Of a DNA stretch of 64,000 nt, positions 50,979 through 59,361 are shown one piece after another. The notes under the pieces were generated by a model that worked only from the letters and a program-made list of their open reading frames with translations, did no database searches and was not told the origin of the DNA. The stretch is taken from assembly GCF_002903165.1 (NCBI RefSeq), contig NZ_PPSK01000003.1, positions 62,001 through 126,000 on the forward strand, written 5' to 3'. Within the stretch, counting starts at the first letter, position 1; the number at the start of each line of letters is the position of its first letter. The DNA comes from Halopseudomonas oceani. Lineage in GTDB: Bacteria > Pseudomonadota > Gammaproteobacteria > Pseudomonadales > Pseudomonadaceae. The position numbers were made by a program, and so were the translations under genes.

Positions 50979-52007
50979 TTACTGCTGCAGGCGTCTGATC
51001 GGTTCGGCACTATCAAACAGATTAAGGCGTCGTTCGTTTGCCGGCTCGGCTGCTGCAGGCTCTGCGACAGGCGCACTCTCCTCCGGCGCTACGGGTTCCG
51101 CTGAAGGTTCAACCGGCTGGGGCGGCGACTCAGGCTCCAGCGGGGCAGACGCCGGCGCCTCAGCCGCATCGGTGCCATCCAGCAGTTGCTCTTCCGCATG
51201 TTTATTCAGCACGACGATATCGATGCGCCGATTGGTCGGGCTCATCGGATTTTCGCGATCGAACAACGCCGAATCGGCATAACCGACCACCCGCGCCACC
51301 TGCTGCTCGGGGTAGCCCGCCGCCAGCAGAGTACGGCGCGCGGCATTGGCCCGATCGCTCGACAGCTCCCAGTTGCCATAGCCACTGCGCCCGACATAGG
51401 GCTGGGCATCAGTGTGCCCACTGATACTGATTTTCTTGTTGACCTTGGCAATGGTGTCGCTCAGCGACAGCAGGATATCTTCGAAGTAAGGCTGCAGCTG
51501 GGCGCTACCGCTGGCGAACATCGGCCGATTCTCCGCATCGACGATCTGGATACGCAAGCCGTCCTGGGTAATCTCGACCAGAATCTGATCCTTGAACCGC
51601 TGCAGTACCGGCTCACTGTCGATCTGATTTTGCAGCTCCTGCAGCAACTGCTCCATGTCCCGGCGCTCAACCTGATCCGCAAGCTGCCTGGCAGAGTCCT
51701 CATCGATCATTTGCTGATCCTCGGGATCTTCAGTCTTGTTCAGCGTGCGCTCCGGAGCAACCTCTGGCGATCCGCCAAGATCAATGGCAAATGGGCTCCC
51801 CCCTTCACTGAAGCCCACCGGATCATTGAAGTAGCCGGACACACTGCGCAACTGCTCCGGTGTCGCGACTGTCAGCAGCCACATCACCAGGAAGAACGCC
51901 ATCATCGCCACTGCGAAGTCGGCAAAGGCAATCTTCCAGGAGCCACCGTGATGGCCGGCCTCCTTGCGGGTCACACGCTTGACGATAATCGGCTGATTGT
52001 TGTCCAC
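50979..52007 (-). CDS. motB: Flagellar stator protein MotB
   Basis: A 342-residue stator protein. The single membrane helix has the proton-binding Asp30 in WKIAFADFAVAMMAFFLVMWL; a plug region follows (SVSGYFNDPVGFSEGGSPF). The OmpA-like peptidoglycan-binding domain covers about 165-275 (ISISGHTDAQPY, NWELSSDRANAARRTLL, NPMSPTNRRIDIVVLNK). The last 65 residues are Pro/Ala/Glu-rich. The start is GTG, three bases after the motA stop, with AAGGGA before it. Confidence 0.96.
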   Translation of the reverse strand: MDNNQPIIVKRVTRKEAGHHGGSWKIAFADFAVAMMAFFLVMWLLTVATPEQLRSVSGYFNDPVGFSEGGSPFAIDLGGSPEVAPERTLNKTEDPEDQQMIDEDSARQLADQVERRDMEQLLQELQNQIDSEPVLQRFKDQILVEITQDGLRIQIVDAENRPMFASGSAQLQPYFEDILLSLSDTIAKVNKKISISGHTDAQPYVGRSGYGNWELSSDRANAARRTLLAAGYPEQQVARVVGYADSALFDRENPMSPTNRRIDIVVLNKHAEEQLLDGTDAAEAPASAPLEPESPPQPVEPSAEPVAPEESAPVAEPAAAEPANERRLNLFDSAEPIRRLQQ

Positions 52008-52010
52008 CGC

Positions 52011-52865
52011 TTAGCGTCCCTTAACCGAATCTTCCAGCTCGGTGAAGCTGGGACGGTGCTCGGGCAACAGCGACTTGCGACCAAACTCCACCGCCAACGC
52101 TGGCGGCAGCCCCTGCGCACTGGCAACGAGCGTCATCTTGATCGCTTCATAGGTATTGGCCTCCTCGTGCGCGGTGTGTCCCATCGCACTGGAAAACGGA
52201 CCAACAAAACCGTAGGCGGCGAGAATACCCAGGAACGTACCCACCAGCGCCGTGGCTACCTTCTCACCAATTTCCGACTGCTCAGCATCACCGAGGATCC
52301 CCATGGTTATCACGATCCCCAGAACGGCAGCGACGATACCGAAGCCGGGCAACGCGTCCGCAACGCGGGTGACCGCGTGCGAGGGCTCCAGCAGTTCCTC
52401 GGTCAGTGCGGAAATCTCGACATCAAACAGCGCTTCCAGCTCATGCGGGGCCATGTTGCCGGTCGACATGATGCGCAGATAGTCACAGATGAACTCCGTC
52501 ATCATCTTATCGTTGAGGATTGCGGGATATTTACTGAAGATCGGGCTTTCGCTCGGCTCCTCGATATCCTGCTCGATGGCCATCATCCCCTCGCGCCGGC
52601 TTTTGTTGAGCACCTCGTAGAGCAAACCCAGTACATCAAGGTAGAACGGTTTGGAAAAGCGATGACCAAAAATGATGGCTGGCCCGGCACGCAGGCACTT
52701 TTTTACTATGGCGCTGCTGTTGGCCACCAAAAAGGCGCCAAAGGCAGCACCGCCAATGATCAGGATCTCGAAAGGATGCCAGAGCGCTGCGATGTGGCCA
52801 CCCGACAACAGGAAGCCTCCCAACACACTGCCGATAACAACAACAAAACCACCAATTTTCAACAT
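52011..52865 (-). CDS. motA: Flagellar stator protein MotA
   Basis: A 284-residue protein with four membrane segments and a large cytoplasmic loop, the ring partner of MotB in the proton-driven stator. The start MLKIGGFVVVIGSVLGGFLLSGGHI and PFEILIIGGAAFGAFLVAN are typical; the loop contains SRREGMMAIEQDIEEP, and the last helices have PGFGIVAAVLGIVITMG and VGTFLGILAAYGFVGPFSSAM. It is the first gene of motA-motB. Pseudomonads usually also have motCD, not in this window. Confidence 0.97.
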   Translation of the reverse strand: MLKIGGFVVVIGSVLGGFLLSGGHIAALWHPFEILIIGGAAFGAFLVANSSAIVKKCLRAGPAIIFGHRFSKPFYLDVLGLLYEVLNKSRREGMMAIEQDIEEPSESPIFSKYPAILNDKMMTEFICDYLRIMSTGNMAPHELEALFDVEISALTEELLEPSHAVTRVADALPGFGIVAAVLGIVITMGILGDAEQSEIGEKVATALVGTFLGILAAYGFVGPFSSAMGHTAHEEANTYEAIKMTLVASAQGLPPALAVEFGRKSLLPEHRPSFTELEDSVKGR

Positions 52866-52973
52866 AGATTCGAGGTATCCAGAACGAGCCGGCGCGCGTC
52901 GCCGCGCAGGGCAGCAAAGTACTGCCTTTCAGGTTATAGTCGTGCAGAAGACTAGTATAAAGCTGTGAGGCGC

Positions 52974-54563
52974 ATGAGCACACACCCCAACAACGGTAAC
53001 AGAGAGGTTATCGGCGAATTGCGGCAGAAGCTGAGCGACTGCGTGCTGCCTATCAGCCCCGCCGACCAACACTCTCTGGTCGAGCATCTGGAGAGTGATC
53101 TGCTCAGCATCACTGAGCTGACCCAAGAGATCATGCGCTCGCCGGTCGCCGCGCTCCACATCTGTCGCGCCGCCGGCGCAGCGGCGCGCAAGCGTGATGT
53201 TGATGTGCTGACACTGGAGCAGGCCTGCTCGCTGCTCGGCACTCAACGCATTGCACAACTGCTGAAGGACCTTCCGGTAGTCGACCCGCAACAATTGCCC
53301 TGGGCCTACCGCCAGTTGCTGAGCATCAGTGAGCATGCGGTCAGTCAGGCGCAAGGGCTATTCGCCCACCGCATCGCCAGACTCTGGCACGAGATGTCAC
53401 TAGCGACCCTGCTGTTTCTCTCTCCTTTATGGACTCTTGCCTACCTCAAGCCGCACTTGTTCCAGCACTGGGAAGGCCTGAACAACGGCGTTCTGCCTGA
53501 CGGCGTCACCCGTCGCCAGGTTGCCGAAACCACCGCAAGCGGCTTCAAGCTCGTCCAGTTGGTGGCTCAAGACTGGTGGCTACCGCCATGGATACTGCAG
53601 GGCTACCGCTCACTGAACGATAATCGGCGAACGATGGTCAAGGCACTGCACGTTGCACGCGACAGCGCACATCCGCAGGACCAGCAGGCCCAGCTGGACA
53701 GTGACCGCGAACTGTATCGCTGGCTGACCCAGCCCGCCAACAGCGCGCTGATCTCCAACGGCATCGCATTGAGCAGCCACGACAGCTGGTACAAACGACA
53801 CACCCTGCGCTGGCAGAAGCTGACCGCCCTTTACCTGAACTGCGACGTCGCTGACGCCCAGCGGTTGACTCATGAGAATGCCGTCAACAGTGCCCACGAG
53901 CAGTTCGCACGCAACGGCAGTGACCTCTTGCTCCCAGCCACTCGCCTGCTGCACCCGGTGACGCTCACCGGCGCGACCAACAAGGTGTCAGAACCGGTCA
54001 GCGCAACAGCCACCAACTCCAGTGGTACCAGCAACAACCGCTCCGCCGCCAACCCGGAATTGTGGCGATCGCTATGTTTAAAACTGAGCAAGCAACCGGA
54101 ATCGTTCAACAACCTGACGCAGCTATTGGAGTGCGCTCAAAATGCTCTGATTAACGGGCTCGGCTTGCCTGCCAGCTGGATCGCACTGTCCAGCGCCGGC
54201 ACCCACCAGTTGGTGATCGCGGTTGCAAGTGGCTTCAACAACGAGCAGCCGGTCGCCGGCGCCGCCATTGGCAGCAGCCGCGAAGGCAGCTGGCCAACGT
54301 GGCTGCTCAGCGCCAACAGCCATGATATTGACCAACGGCAACGCGCAACACACGCCGCCACGCTGCCCGACAAGGTGTTACAGCTAAGCGCAGGAAACGC
54401 ATTTCACCTGACACCACTGGTGCACAACCAGCAACTGATCGGTCTGGTCTTCGTCAGTACCGGCAACGACCAATTGCTCGCCCCCAAACACCTGCAGGCA
54501 GTAGTAAAGACCACTCAATGCCTGCACAAGGCGCTGCTGCACTTCAAGCAACGCCACCAGTAA
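52974..54563 (+). CDS. HDOD-like domain protein of unknown function
   Basis: A 529-residue cytoplasmic protein. The first 270 residues look like an HDOD domain: LPISPADQHSLVEHLESDLLSITELTQ, VAALHICRAAG, TLEQACSLLGTQRIAQLL, HEMSLATLLFLSPLWTLAYLKP. The true HD metal ligands are absent, as usual for HDOD. The C-terminal part (about 385-525) may be GAF-like (LIGLVFVSTG near the end). I do not know a function. It is divergent from motA and lies before rhdA; PA4955 is the gene I recall there. The ATG at 52974 with GAGG is preferred over GTG at 52965. Confidence 0.7.
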   Translation: MSTHPNNGNREVIGELRQKLSDCVLPISPADQHSLVEHLESDLLSITELTQEIMRSPVAALHICRAAGAAARKRDVDVLTLEQACSLLGTQRIAQLLKDLPVVDPQQLPWAYRQLLSISEHAVSQAQGLFAHRIARLWHEMSLATLLFLSPLWTLAYLKPHLFQHWEGLNNGVLPDGVTRRQVAETTASGFKLVQLVAQDWWLPPWILQGYRSLNDNRRTMVKALHVARDSAHPQDQQAQLDSDRELYRWLTQPANSALISNGIALSSHDSWYKRHTLRWQKLTALYLNCDVADAQRLTHENAVNSAHEQFARNGSDLLLPATRLLHPVTLTGATNKVSEPVSATATNSSGTSNNRSAANPELWRSLCLKLSKQPESFNNLTQLLECAQNALINGLGLPASWIALSSAGTHQLVIAVASGFNNEQPVAGAAIGSSREGSWPTWLLSANSHDIDQRQRATHAATLPDKVLQLSAGNAFHLTPLVHNQQLIGLVFVSTGNDQLLAPKHLQAVVKTTQCLHKALLHFKQRHQ

Positions 54564-54660
54564 CCGGGGACCGATATGAGGTCACTGCCAAAGGCAGCCG
54601 GTACCAGAAAGAGCACAGTGTCACGCGCCACAGGCCAGCAACAACCAAACCTCGTGACTC

Positions 54661-54693
54661 GCGCCCTGCCCTACGCCAAAATAGGGCTGGCGC
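54661..54693 (+). other. Imperfect hairpin in the gap before rhdA
   Basis: GCGCC-CT-GCCCT (54661-54672) pairs with AGGGC-T-GGCGC (54683-54693) around a 10-base loop. No T-tract follows. The 211-base gap between the HDOD gene and rhdA also has a short CTGCC-AAA-GGCAG stem at 54585-54597 and no recognised promoter. Confidence 0.3.
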
Positions 54694-54774
54694 AGTCAAG
54701 ATGAGCGTCAACAGTCCCAAGCATTCACCTTTTCGACGGATCGCCTGAGCGTTCCAACCCGGGAGACCTTGCCT

Positions 54775-55584
54775 ATGGCGCCCTCCACGTTACCACTACT
54801 CATTGAGCCGGCCGACCTGTCGCTGCCGCTGGACGCCGAGCATATTCGCCTCGTCGATCTCAGCAGCACAGAGCAATATCAAACCGGGCACATCCCGGGG
54901 GCAGTGCACCTGGCTCCGGCACGCACAGCTTCGCCAGCCCCCCGCCCAGGGCCACTGCCGGGCCTGCCCGAATTACAGGCCATTTTTGCCGAACTGGGGC
55001 ACCGGGACGATCTCCACTACGTTGTGTATGACGATGAAGGGGGTGGCTGGGCCGGACGCTTCATCTGGATGCTCGACTGCATCGGCCATACGCACTACAG
55101 CTACCTCAATGGCGGCCTTAAAGCATGGATTGCAGACGGGTTGCCGCTAGAGAGTGCGCCGCAGCAAGCCACACCTACGACACCGACGATCACACCAAAT
55201 GACCATCACACTGTCACTCTGGCAGCGCTGATGGCAGACCTGCATAACCCCGATCGCGCTATCTGGGATGCACGCTCGCCACAGGAATACCGCGGCGAGA
55301 AAGTCGTTGCCAGCAAGGGCGGACATATACCCGGCGCGGTCAACTTTGAATGGACAGCCGGGATGGACCCAGAGCGCGGCCTGCGCATACGTGCAGACAT
55401 GGCCGAGCAGCTGCAACAACGGGGCATCACCCCGGACAAGGAAGTTGTCACCCACTGCCAGACGCACCACCGCTCCGGCTTTACCTATCTGGCAGCCAAG
55501 CTGCTGGGCTACCCTCGCGTCAAGGCCTATGCTGGCTCATGGTCCGAGTGGGGCAACCACCCTGACACCGAAGTAGAACTCTAA
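54775..55584 (+). CDS. rhdA: Thiosulfate sulfurtransferase RhdA (rhodanese)
   Basis: A 269-residue tandem rhodanese. The N-terminal domain (about 10-130) lacks the active cysteine. The C-terminal domain has the active-site loop CQTHHRS with the sulfur-carrying Cys228; the same loop is known for Azotobacter vinelandii RhdA. WDARSPQEYRG and GHIPGAVNFEW are typical. It moves sulfane sulfur from thiosulfate to thiols or cyanide. The GGGAG site fits the ATG at 54775, not the TTG six bases earlier. psd follows after nine bases. Confidence 0.94.
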   Translation: MAPSTLPLLIEPADLSLPLDAEHIRLVDLSSTEQYQTGHIPGAVHLAPARTASPAPRPGPLPGLPELQAIFAELGHRDDLHYVVYDDEGGGWAGRFIWMLDCIGHTHYSYLNGGLKAWIADGLPLESAPQQATPTTPTITPNDHHTVTLAALMADLHNPDRAIWDARSPQEYRGEKVVASKGGHIPGAVNFEWTAGMDPERGLRIRADMAEQLQQRGITPDKEVVTHCQTHHRSGFTYLAAKLLGYPRVKAYAGSWSEWGNHPDTEVEL

Positions 55585-55593
55585 GGAAGTCCC

Positions 55594-56442
55594 ATGCCTG
55601 ATCGCCTTTTCATCCTGTTTCAGTACCTTCTGCCGCACCACCTGCTGTCACGCCTGGCTGGCTGCCTGGCCAATTGCACCTGGAGCTGGGTCAAGAACCC
55701 CTTCATTACCTGGTTCGTCAAGCGCTATCAGGTTGATATGAGCCAGGCGCTGGAAGAGAACCCAACGGCTTACAGCAGCTTCAACGACTTTTTTACCCGC
55801 GCCCTTAAACCCGATGCGCGCCCACTGGACCAGACCTCAGGCAGCATCCTCTGCCCCGCCGATGGCGCCATCAGCCAGCTCGGCAAGATTGAACACGGCC
55901 GTATATTCCAGGCCAAGGGACACAGCTTCAGCGTACAGGAACTGCTCGGCGGCAACGCCGAACTAGCAGCCCCCTTCCAGGGCGGCGAGTTCGCGACTGT
56001 TTACCTGTCGCCTCGGGACTACCACCGCGTACACATGCCATTGGGCGGTACCCTGAAGGAAATGATCTACGTTCCGGGCAAACTTTTCTCGGTCAACCAG
56101 ACCACTGCTAAGAACGTGCCAGAGCTGTTCGCCCGGAATGAACGGGTGGTGTGCCTGTTCGATACCGAAGCCGGTCCAATGGCCGTCGTTCTGGTCGGCG
56201 CGATGATCGTTGCGTCGGTTGAAACCGTATGGGCCGGCCTGGTTGCCCCGCCCAGCCGCGAGCTGCGCAGCACCGCCTACGGCCAGGCTGCACCGAGCCT
56301 GGAAAAAGGTGACGAGATGGGCCGCTTCAAACTGGGCTCAACCGCTATCGTCCTGTTTGGCCCTGATGCAATGCGCTGGAGTGAATCAGTCAAGGCCGGC
56401 GACAGCGTCCAGATGGGACAACTGATGGGCAACGTCGCCTGA
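55594..56442 (+). CDS. psd: Phosphatidylserine decarboxylase proenzyme
   Basis: A 282-residue inner-membrane-associated enzyme that makes phosphatidylethanolamine. Conserved parts are NPTAYSSFNDFFTRALKPDARP, CPADGAISQLGKI, the catalytic YLSPRDYHRVHMP and the self-cleavage site FKLGSTAIVLFGP, where Ser249 becomes the pyruvoyl group of the small subunit. It follows rhdA and converges with epmA, three bases between the stop codons. Confidence 0.97.
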   Translation: MPDRLFILFQYLLPHHLLSRLAGCLANCTWSWVKNPFITWFVKRYQVDMSQALEENPTAYSSFNDFFTRALKPDARPLDQTSGSILCPADGAISQLGKIEHGRIFQAKGHSFSVQELLGGNAELAAPFQGGEFATVYLSPRDYHRVHMPLGGTLKEMIYVPGKLFSVNQTTAKNVPELFARNERVVCLFDTEAGPMAVVLVGAMIVASVETVWAGLVAPPSRELRSTAYGQAAPSLEKGDEMGRFKLGSTAIVLFGPDAMRWSESVKAGDSVQMGQLMGNVA

Positions 56443-56445
56443 TTT

Positions 56446-57408
56446 TCAGGCACGCTGCGTATCGAACGCAATAACCTCGGCGATCGTGCTGGCGCCCAGC
56501 GCCAGCATCACCAACCGGTCAACCCCCAGTGCCACGCCAGCACATGACGGCATACCCGCCTCCAGCGCATCAACCAAAGGCATGTCGATCGGCAAGACTG
56601 ACAGCCCCAACGCCTCCCGCTGCTGCTGATCCAGCTGAAAACGCCGCAACTGCTCATTGGCATCGGTCAGCTCAAAGTAACCGTTGGCCAGCTCCATCCC
56701 CCGCACGAACATCTCGAAGCGCGCGGCGCTGGGCACCACATCATCGCCCTCAACAACTTGCGCCAGCGCCGCCTGCGACGCCGGAAACGCATAAACCATG
56801 GTCGGCGCCTGCAACTGTGGCTCGACGCAATCGGAAAACAGCAGATTCAGATAACCATCGCGCGACAGCTCACCCTGAAAGCCGCATCGGGCGGCGGCCA
56901 GCTTTTGCAGGTCGGCATCACCGCACCGGTGAATATCCAGGCCGGTATGCTCGGCAAACACGGCAGCGTAACTGACCCGCCGCGCAGGCGCGCAGGCAAG
57001 CACCTCGCGAACCAGCGCGTCCACCTCATCCATTAACTGGTGGTGATCGAACCCGGGGCGATACCACTCCAGCATGCTGAACTCCGGATTATGCCGACGC
57101 CCCATCTCGCCATTGCGAAACACCTTGCACAACTGCCAGATAGCCCCACTACCCGCCGCCAGCAAGCGCTTCATCGGATATTCCGGAGAGGTATGCAGAT
57201 ACAGCGTCGCTGCCTGCCCGCCACCCTCCGGGATGTAATCAGCGGAAAAGGGGTGCAGAAACGGATCACTAACCGCAGCATGCGACAGGCTGGGGGTATC
57301 CACCTCCAGCACCTGCCGCTCGGCAAAGAAGCGACGAATGCGATTGATGATATCCGCGCGTTGACGCAACGCCTCAATAGACGCACTGGGCCGCCACTCT
57401 CTAGTCAT
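56446..57408 (-). CDS. epmA: EF-P-lysine ligase EpmA (GenX/PoxA)
   Basis: A 320-residue homologue of the lysyl-tRNA synthetase core without the anticodon-binding domain. It activates beta-lysine and joins it to Lys34 of EF-P. Class II motifs are visible: motif 1 near EVDTPSLSHAAVSDPFL, motif 2 in CKVFRNGEMGRRHNPEFSML (and EWYRPG), motif 3 in GVALGVDRLVMLALG. The ATG at 57408 with a GAGG site is preferred over a GTG three codons upstream. efp lies directly upstream, but a strong terminator between them suggests separate or reduced transcription. Confidence 0.94.
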   Translation of the reverse strand: MTREWRPSASIEALRQRADIINRIRRFFAERQVLEVDTPSLSHAAVSDPFLHPFSADYIPEGGGQAATLYLHTSPEYPMKRLLAAGSGAIWQLCKVFRNGEMGRRHNPEFSMLEWYRPGFDHHQLMDEVDALVREVLACAPARRVSYAAVFAEHTGLDIHRCGDADLQKLAAARCGFQGELSRDGYLNLLFSDCVEPQLQAPTMVYAFPASQAALAQVVEGDDVVPSAARFEMFVRGMELANGYFELTDANEQLRRFQLDQQQREALGLSVLPIDMPLVDALEAGMPSCAGVALGVDRLVMLALGASTIAEVIAFDTQRA

Positions 57409-57433
57409 GCTGGACACCTCGAATTACAGACAC

Positions 57434-57459
57434 AAAAAACCGGGGCTTAGCCCCGGTTT
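57434..57459 (-). terminator. Intrinsic terminator of efp
   Basis: On the minus strand AAACCGGGGC (57459-57450) pairs with GCCCCGGTTT (57446-57437) around a 3-base loop, followed by a T run. It starts 19 bases after the efp stop and 26 before the epmA start. Confidence 0.9.
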
Positions 57460-57477
57460 CGTCAACTGCCGACGCTA

Positions 57478-58044
57478 TCAGGCGCGACCAACATACTCGC
57501 TGGAACGGGTATCGACCTTCAGCACGTCGCCGGTGTTGATGAACAGCGGCACCTTGACCACAGCGCCGGTTACCAGCTTGGCCGGCTTGTTGCCACCACC
57601 GGAGGTATCACCACGCACGCCCGGGTCGGTTTCAACGACTTCCAGTTCGACAAAGTTCGGCGGAGTCACGGCAATCGGTGCACCATTGAACAGGGTCACG
57701 GTGTAAACCACCTGCTCTTTCATCCAGTTCATGCAGTCACCAACGGCTTTCTCGTCAGCGCCGTACTGCTCAAAGGAGCCGTCAGTCGCCATGAAGTGCC
57801 AGAACTCACCGTCGGTGTACAGGTATTCCATTTCGCGATCCATCACGTCTGCGCCTTCCAGGCTGTCGCCCGACTTGAAGGTACGCTCGTTGACGCGACC
57901 GGTTTTCAGGTTGCGGACCTTGACGCGGTTAAACGCCTGGCCTTTGCCCGGCTTGACGTATTCGTTCTCGAGGATCGAGCACGGATCACCGTCCAGCATC
58001 ACCTTAAGACCCGGTTTGAATTCGTTGGTAGAATAGTTGGCCAT
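57478..58044 (-). CDS. efp: Elongation factor P (lysine-34 type)
   Basis: A 188-residue, three-domain factor that rescues ribosomes stalled at proline runs. The start [20 protein letters not shown] and the tip loop [10 protein letters not shown] place a lysine at residue 34, the beta-lysylation site; Pseudomonas of the P. aeruginosa type carries an arginine there instead. The EF-P signature region ([25 protein letters not shown] read in parts) and [19 protein letters not shown] are complete. The frame is open to 58248 but only the ATG at 58044 is conserved. It is divergent from epmB. Confidence 0.98.
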   Translation of the reverse strand: MANYSTNEFKPGLKVMLDGDPCSILENEYVKPGKGQAFNRVKVRNLKTGRVNERTFKSGDSLEGADVMDREMEYLYTDGEFWHFMATDGSFEQYGADEKAVGDCMNWMKEQVVYTVTLFNGAPIAVTPPNFVELEVVETDPGVRGDTSGGGNKPAKLVTGAVVKVPLFINTGDVLKVDTRSSEYVGRA

Positions 58045-58149
58045 ACAAGTTCCCACTTTCAATTGAATGGATGATCCGACTCGCGCCACACCATCAGTGT
58101 GCGAGGCAGTCAGTCGGACACCCTGACACCCATGCGCGGAAAAACGCCA

Positions 58150-59199
58150 ATGATACATGGTTCTGCAGTTCGTGTTGAGTCTGCCAACTGGCAAAATATC
58201 CTCGCCAACAGCGTCACCAGCCCGGCCGAACTGCTCCATCGCCTGCAACTGGAAAGTTCACTGCTGCCCGCAGCCTTGGCGGCGGCCGACAGCTTCCCGC
58301 TGCGAGTACCTGAGCCCTACCTCAACCGCATGCGCTCGGGCGATATCCATGATCCGTTGCTGCGCCAGGTCCTGCCCATTGGCGAAGAGCTGACAGAACA
58401 GCCAGGGTATGTACTGGATCCACTGGGTGAACAGCATACCAACGCACGGCCCGGGATCATTCACAAGTACCATGGTCGCCTGCTGCTGGTCGTCAGCAGT
58501 GGCTGCGCCGTCAACTGCCGCTACTGCTTTCGCCGTCATTTCCCTTACGACGACAACAATCTCAGCACCAGCGAGTGGGATGACGCCCTCGACTATATTC
58601 GTAGCGACACCAGCATCAGCGAGGTCATCTACAGTGGTGGCGATCCGCTCGCGGCCAATGACCGTCGCCTGGCGTGGCTTACCCGCGCCATTGCGGCAAT
58701 CCCCCATGTCCGGCGACTGCGTGTGCATACCCGGCTCCCCATCGTCATCCCCCAGCGCATCACACCCGAGCTGATTGATGCCCTGTGCGGCACACGCCTG
58801 CCGGTCACCATGGTCTGGCACTGCAACCATGCCGCCGAACTGGATGCCCTGACCGGGGACGCCGCCGCCCGACTGCGCCAGGCGGGGGTCATACTGCTCA
58901 ACCAGGCGGTCCTGTTGCGCGGCGTCAATGACAGCGTGGAGGCACAGCAGGCGCTCGGAGAGGCACTAGGCGATGCAGGCATATTGCCCTATTATCTCCA
59001 CTTGCTTGACCGCGTACGTGGTGCCAGCCACTTTATGGTTCCGGACGACGAAGCACGGGAACTTGTCGGTGCGCTGCTGACTTGCATGCCTGGCTATCTG
59101 GTACCCAGACTGGTGCGAGAAGTTGCCGGCGAGCCCGGAAAAGTACCCGTCAGTGTTGAGCTGATGCACGACGCATCCTCAAAACCGAATCAGGCGTGA
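58150..59199 (+). CDS. epmB: EF-P beta-lysylation protein EpmB (lysine 2,3-aminomutase-like)
   Basis: A 349-residue radical SAM/PLP enzyme that turns (S)-alpha-lysine into (R)-beta-lysine for EpmA. The cluster motif is [18 protein letters not shown] (C-x3-C-x2-C); [57 protein letters not shown] and the C-terminal [23 protein letters not shown], read in parts, match E. coli EpmB. The ATG at 58150 best fits the E. coli length; an ATG at 58132 and GTG at 58099 are in frame upstream. Divergent from efp across about 105 bases. Confidence 0.93.
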   Translation: MIHGSAVRVESANWQNILANSVTSPAELLHRLQLESSLLPAALAAADSFPLRVPEPYLNRMRSGDIHDPLLRQVLPIGEELTEQPGYVLDPLGEQHTNARPGIIHKYHGRLLLVVSSGCAVNCRYCFRRHFPYDDNNLSTSEWDDALDYIRSDTSISEVIYSGGDPLAANDRRLAWLTRAIAAIPHVRRLRVHTRLPIVIPQRITPELIDALCGTRLPVTMVWHCNHAAELDALTGDAAARLRQAGVILLNQAVLLRGVNDSVEAQQALGEALGDAGILPYYLHLLDRVRGASHFMVPDDEARELVGALLTCMPGYLVPRLVREVAGEPGKVPVSVELMHDASSKPNQA

Positions 59200-59361
59200 T
59201 CCCAAGGCCATATCACGCACGGAACAGCATGCTTAGCCAGTTGATGTCTAAGCTGCTAGAGTGTCTTCTCAGAAGGCAGTTTCCCCCACTGAGCCACGGA
59301 CGAGCGGCACGAGATGCAAGCCGAAATCAGGCCGTAGACGTTTGTACTGGATACAACAGTT

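Noticed and set aside
51186-52955. 589-codon plus-strand open frame opposite motB-motA
   Set aside because: It lies wholly antisense to two firmly identified genes, has no family motif or ribosome site, and is explained by codon bias in GC-rich DNA.
54518-54748. 76-codon open frame spanning the HDOD gene end and the gap before rhdA
   Set aside because: It starts inside the HDOD gene in another frame, is basic and low-complexity, and has no ribosome site.
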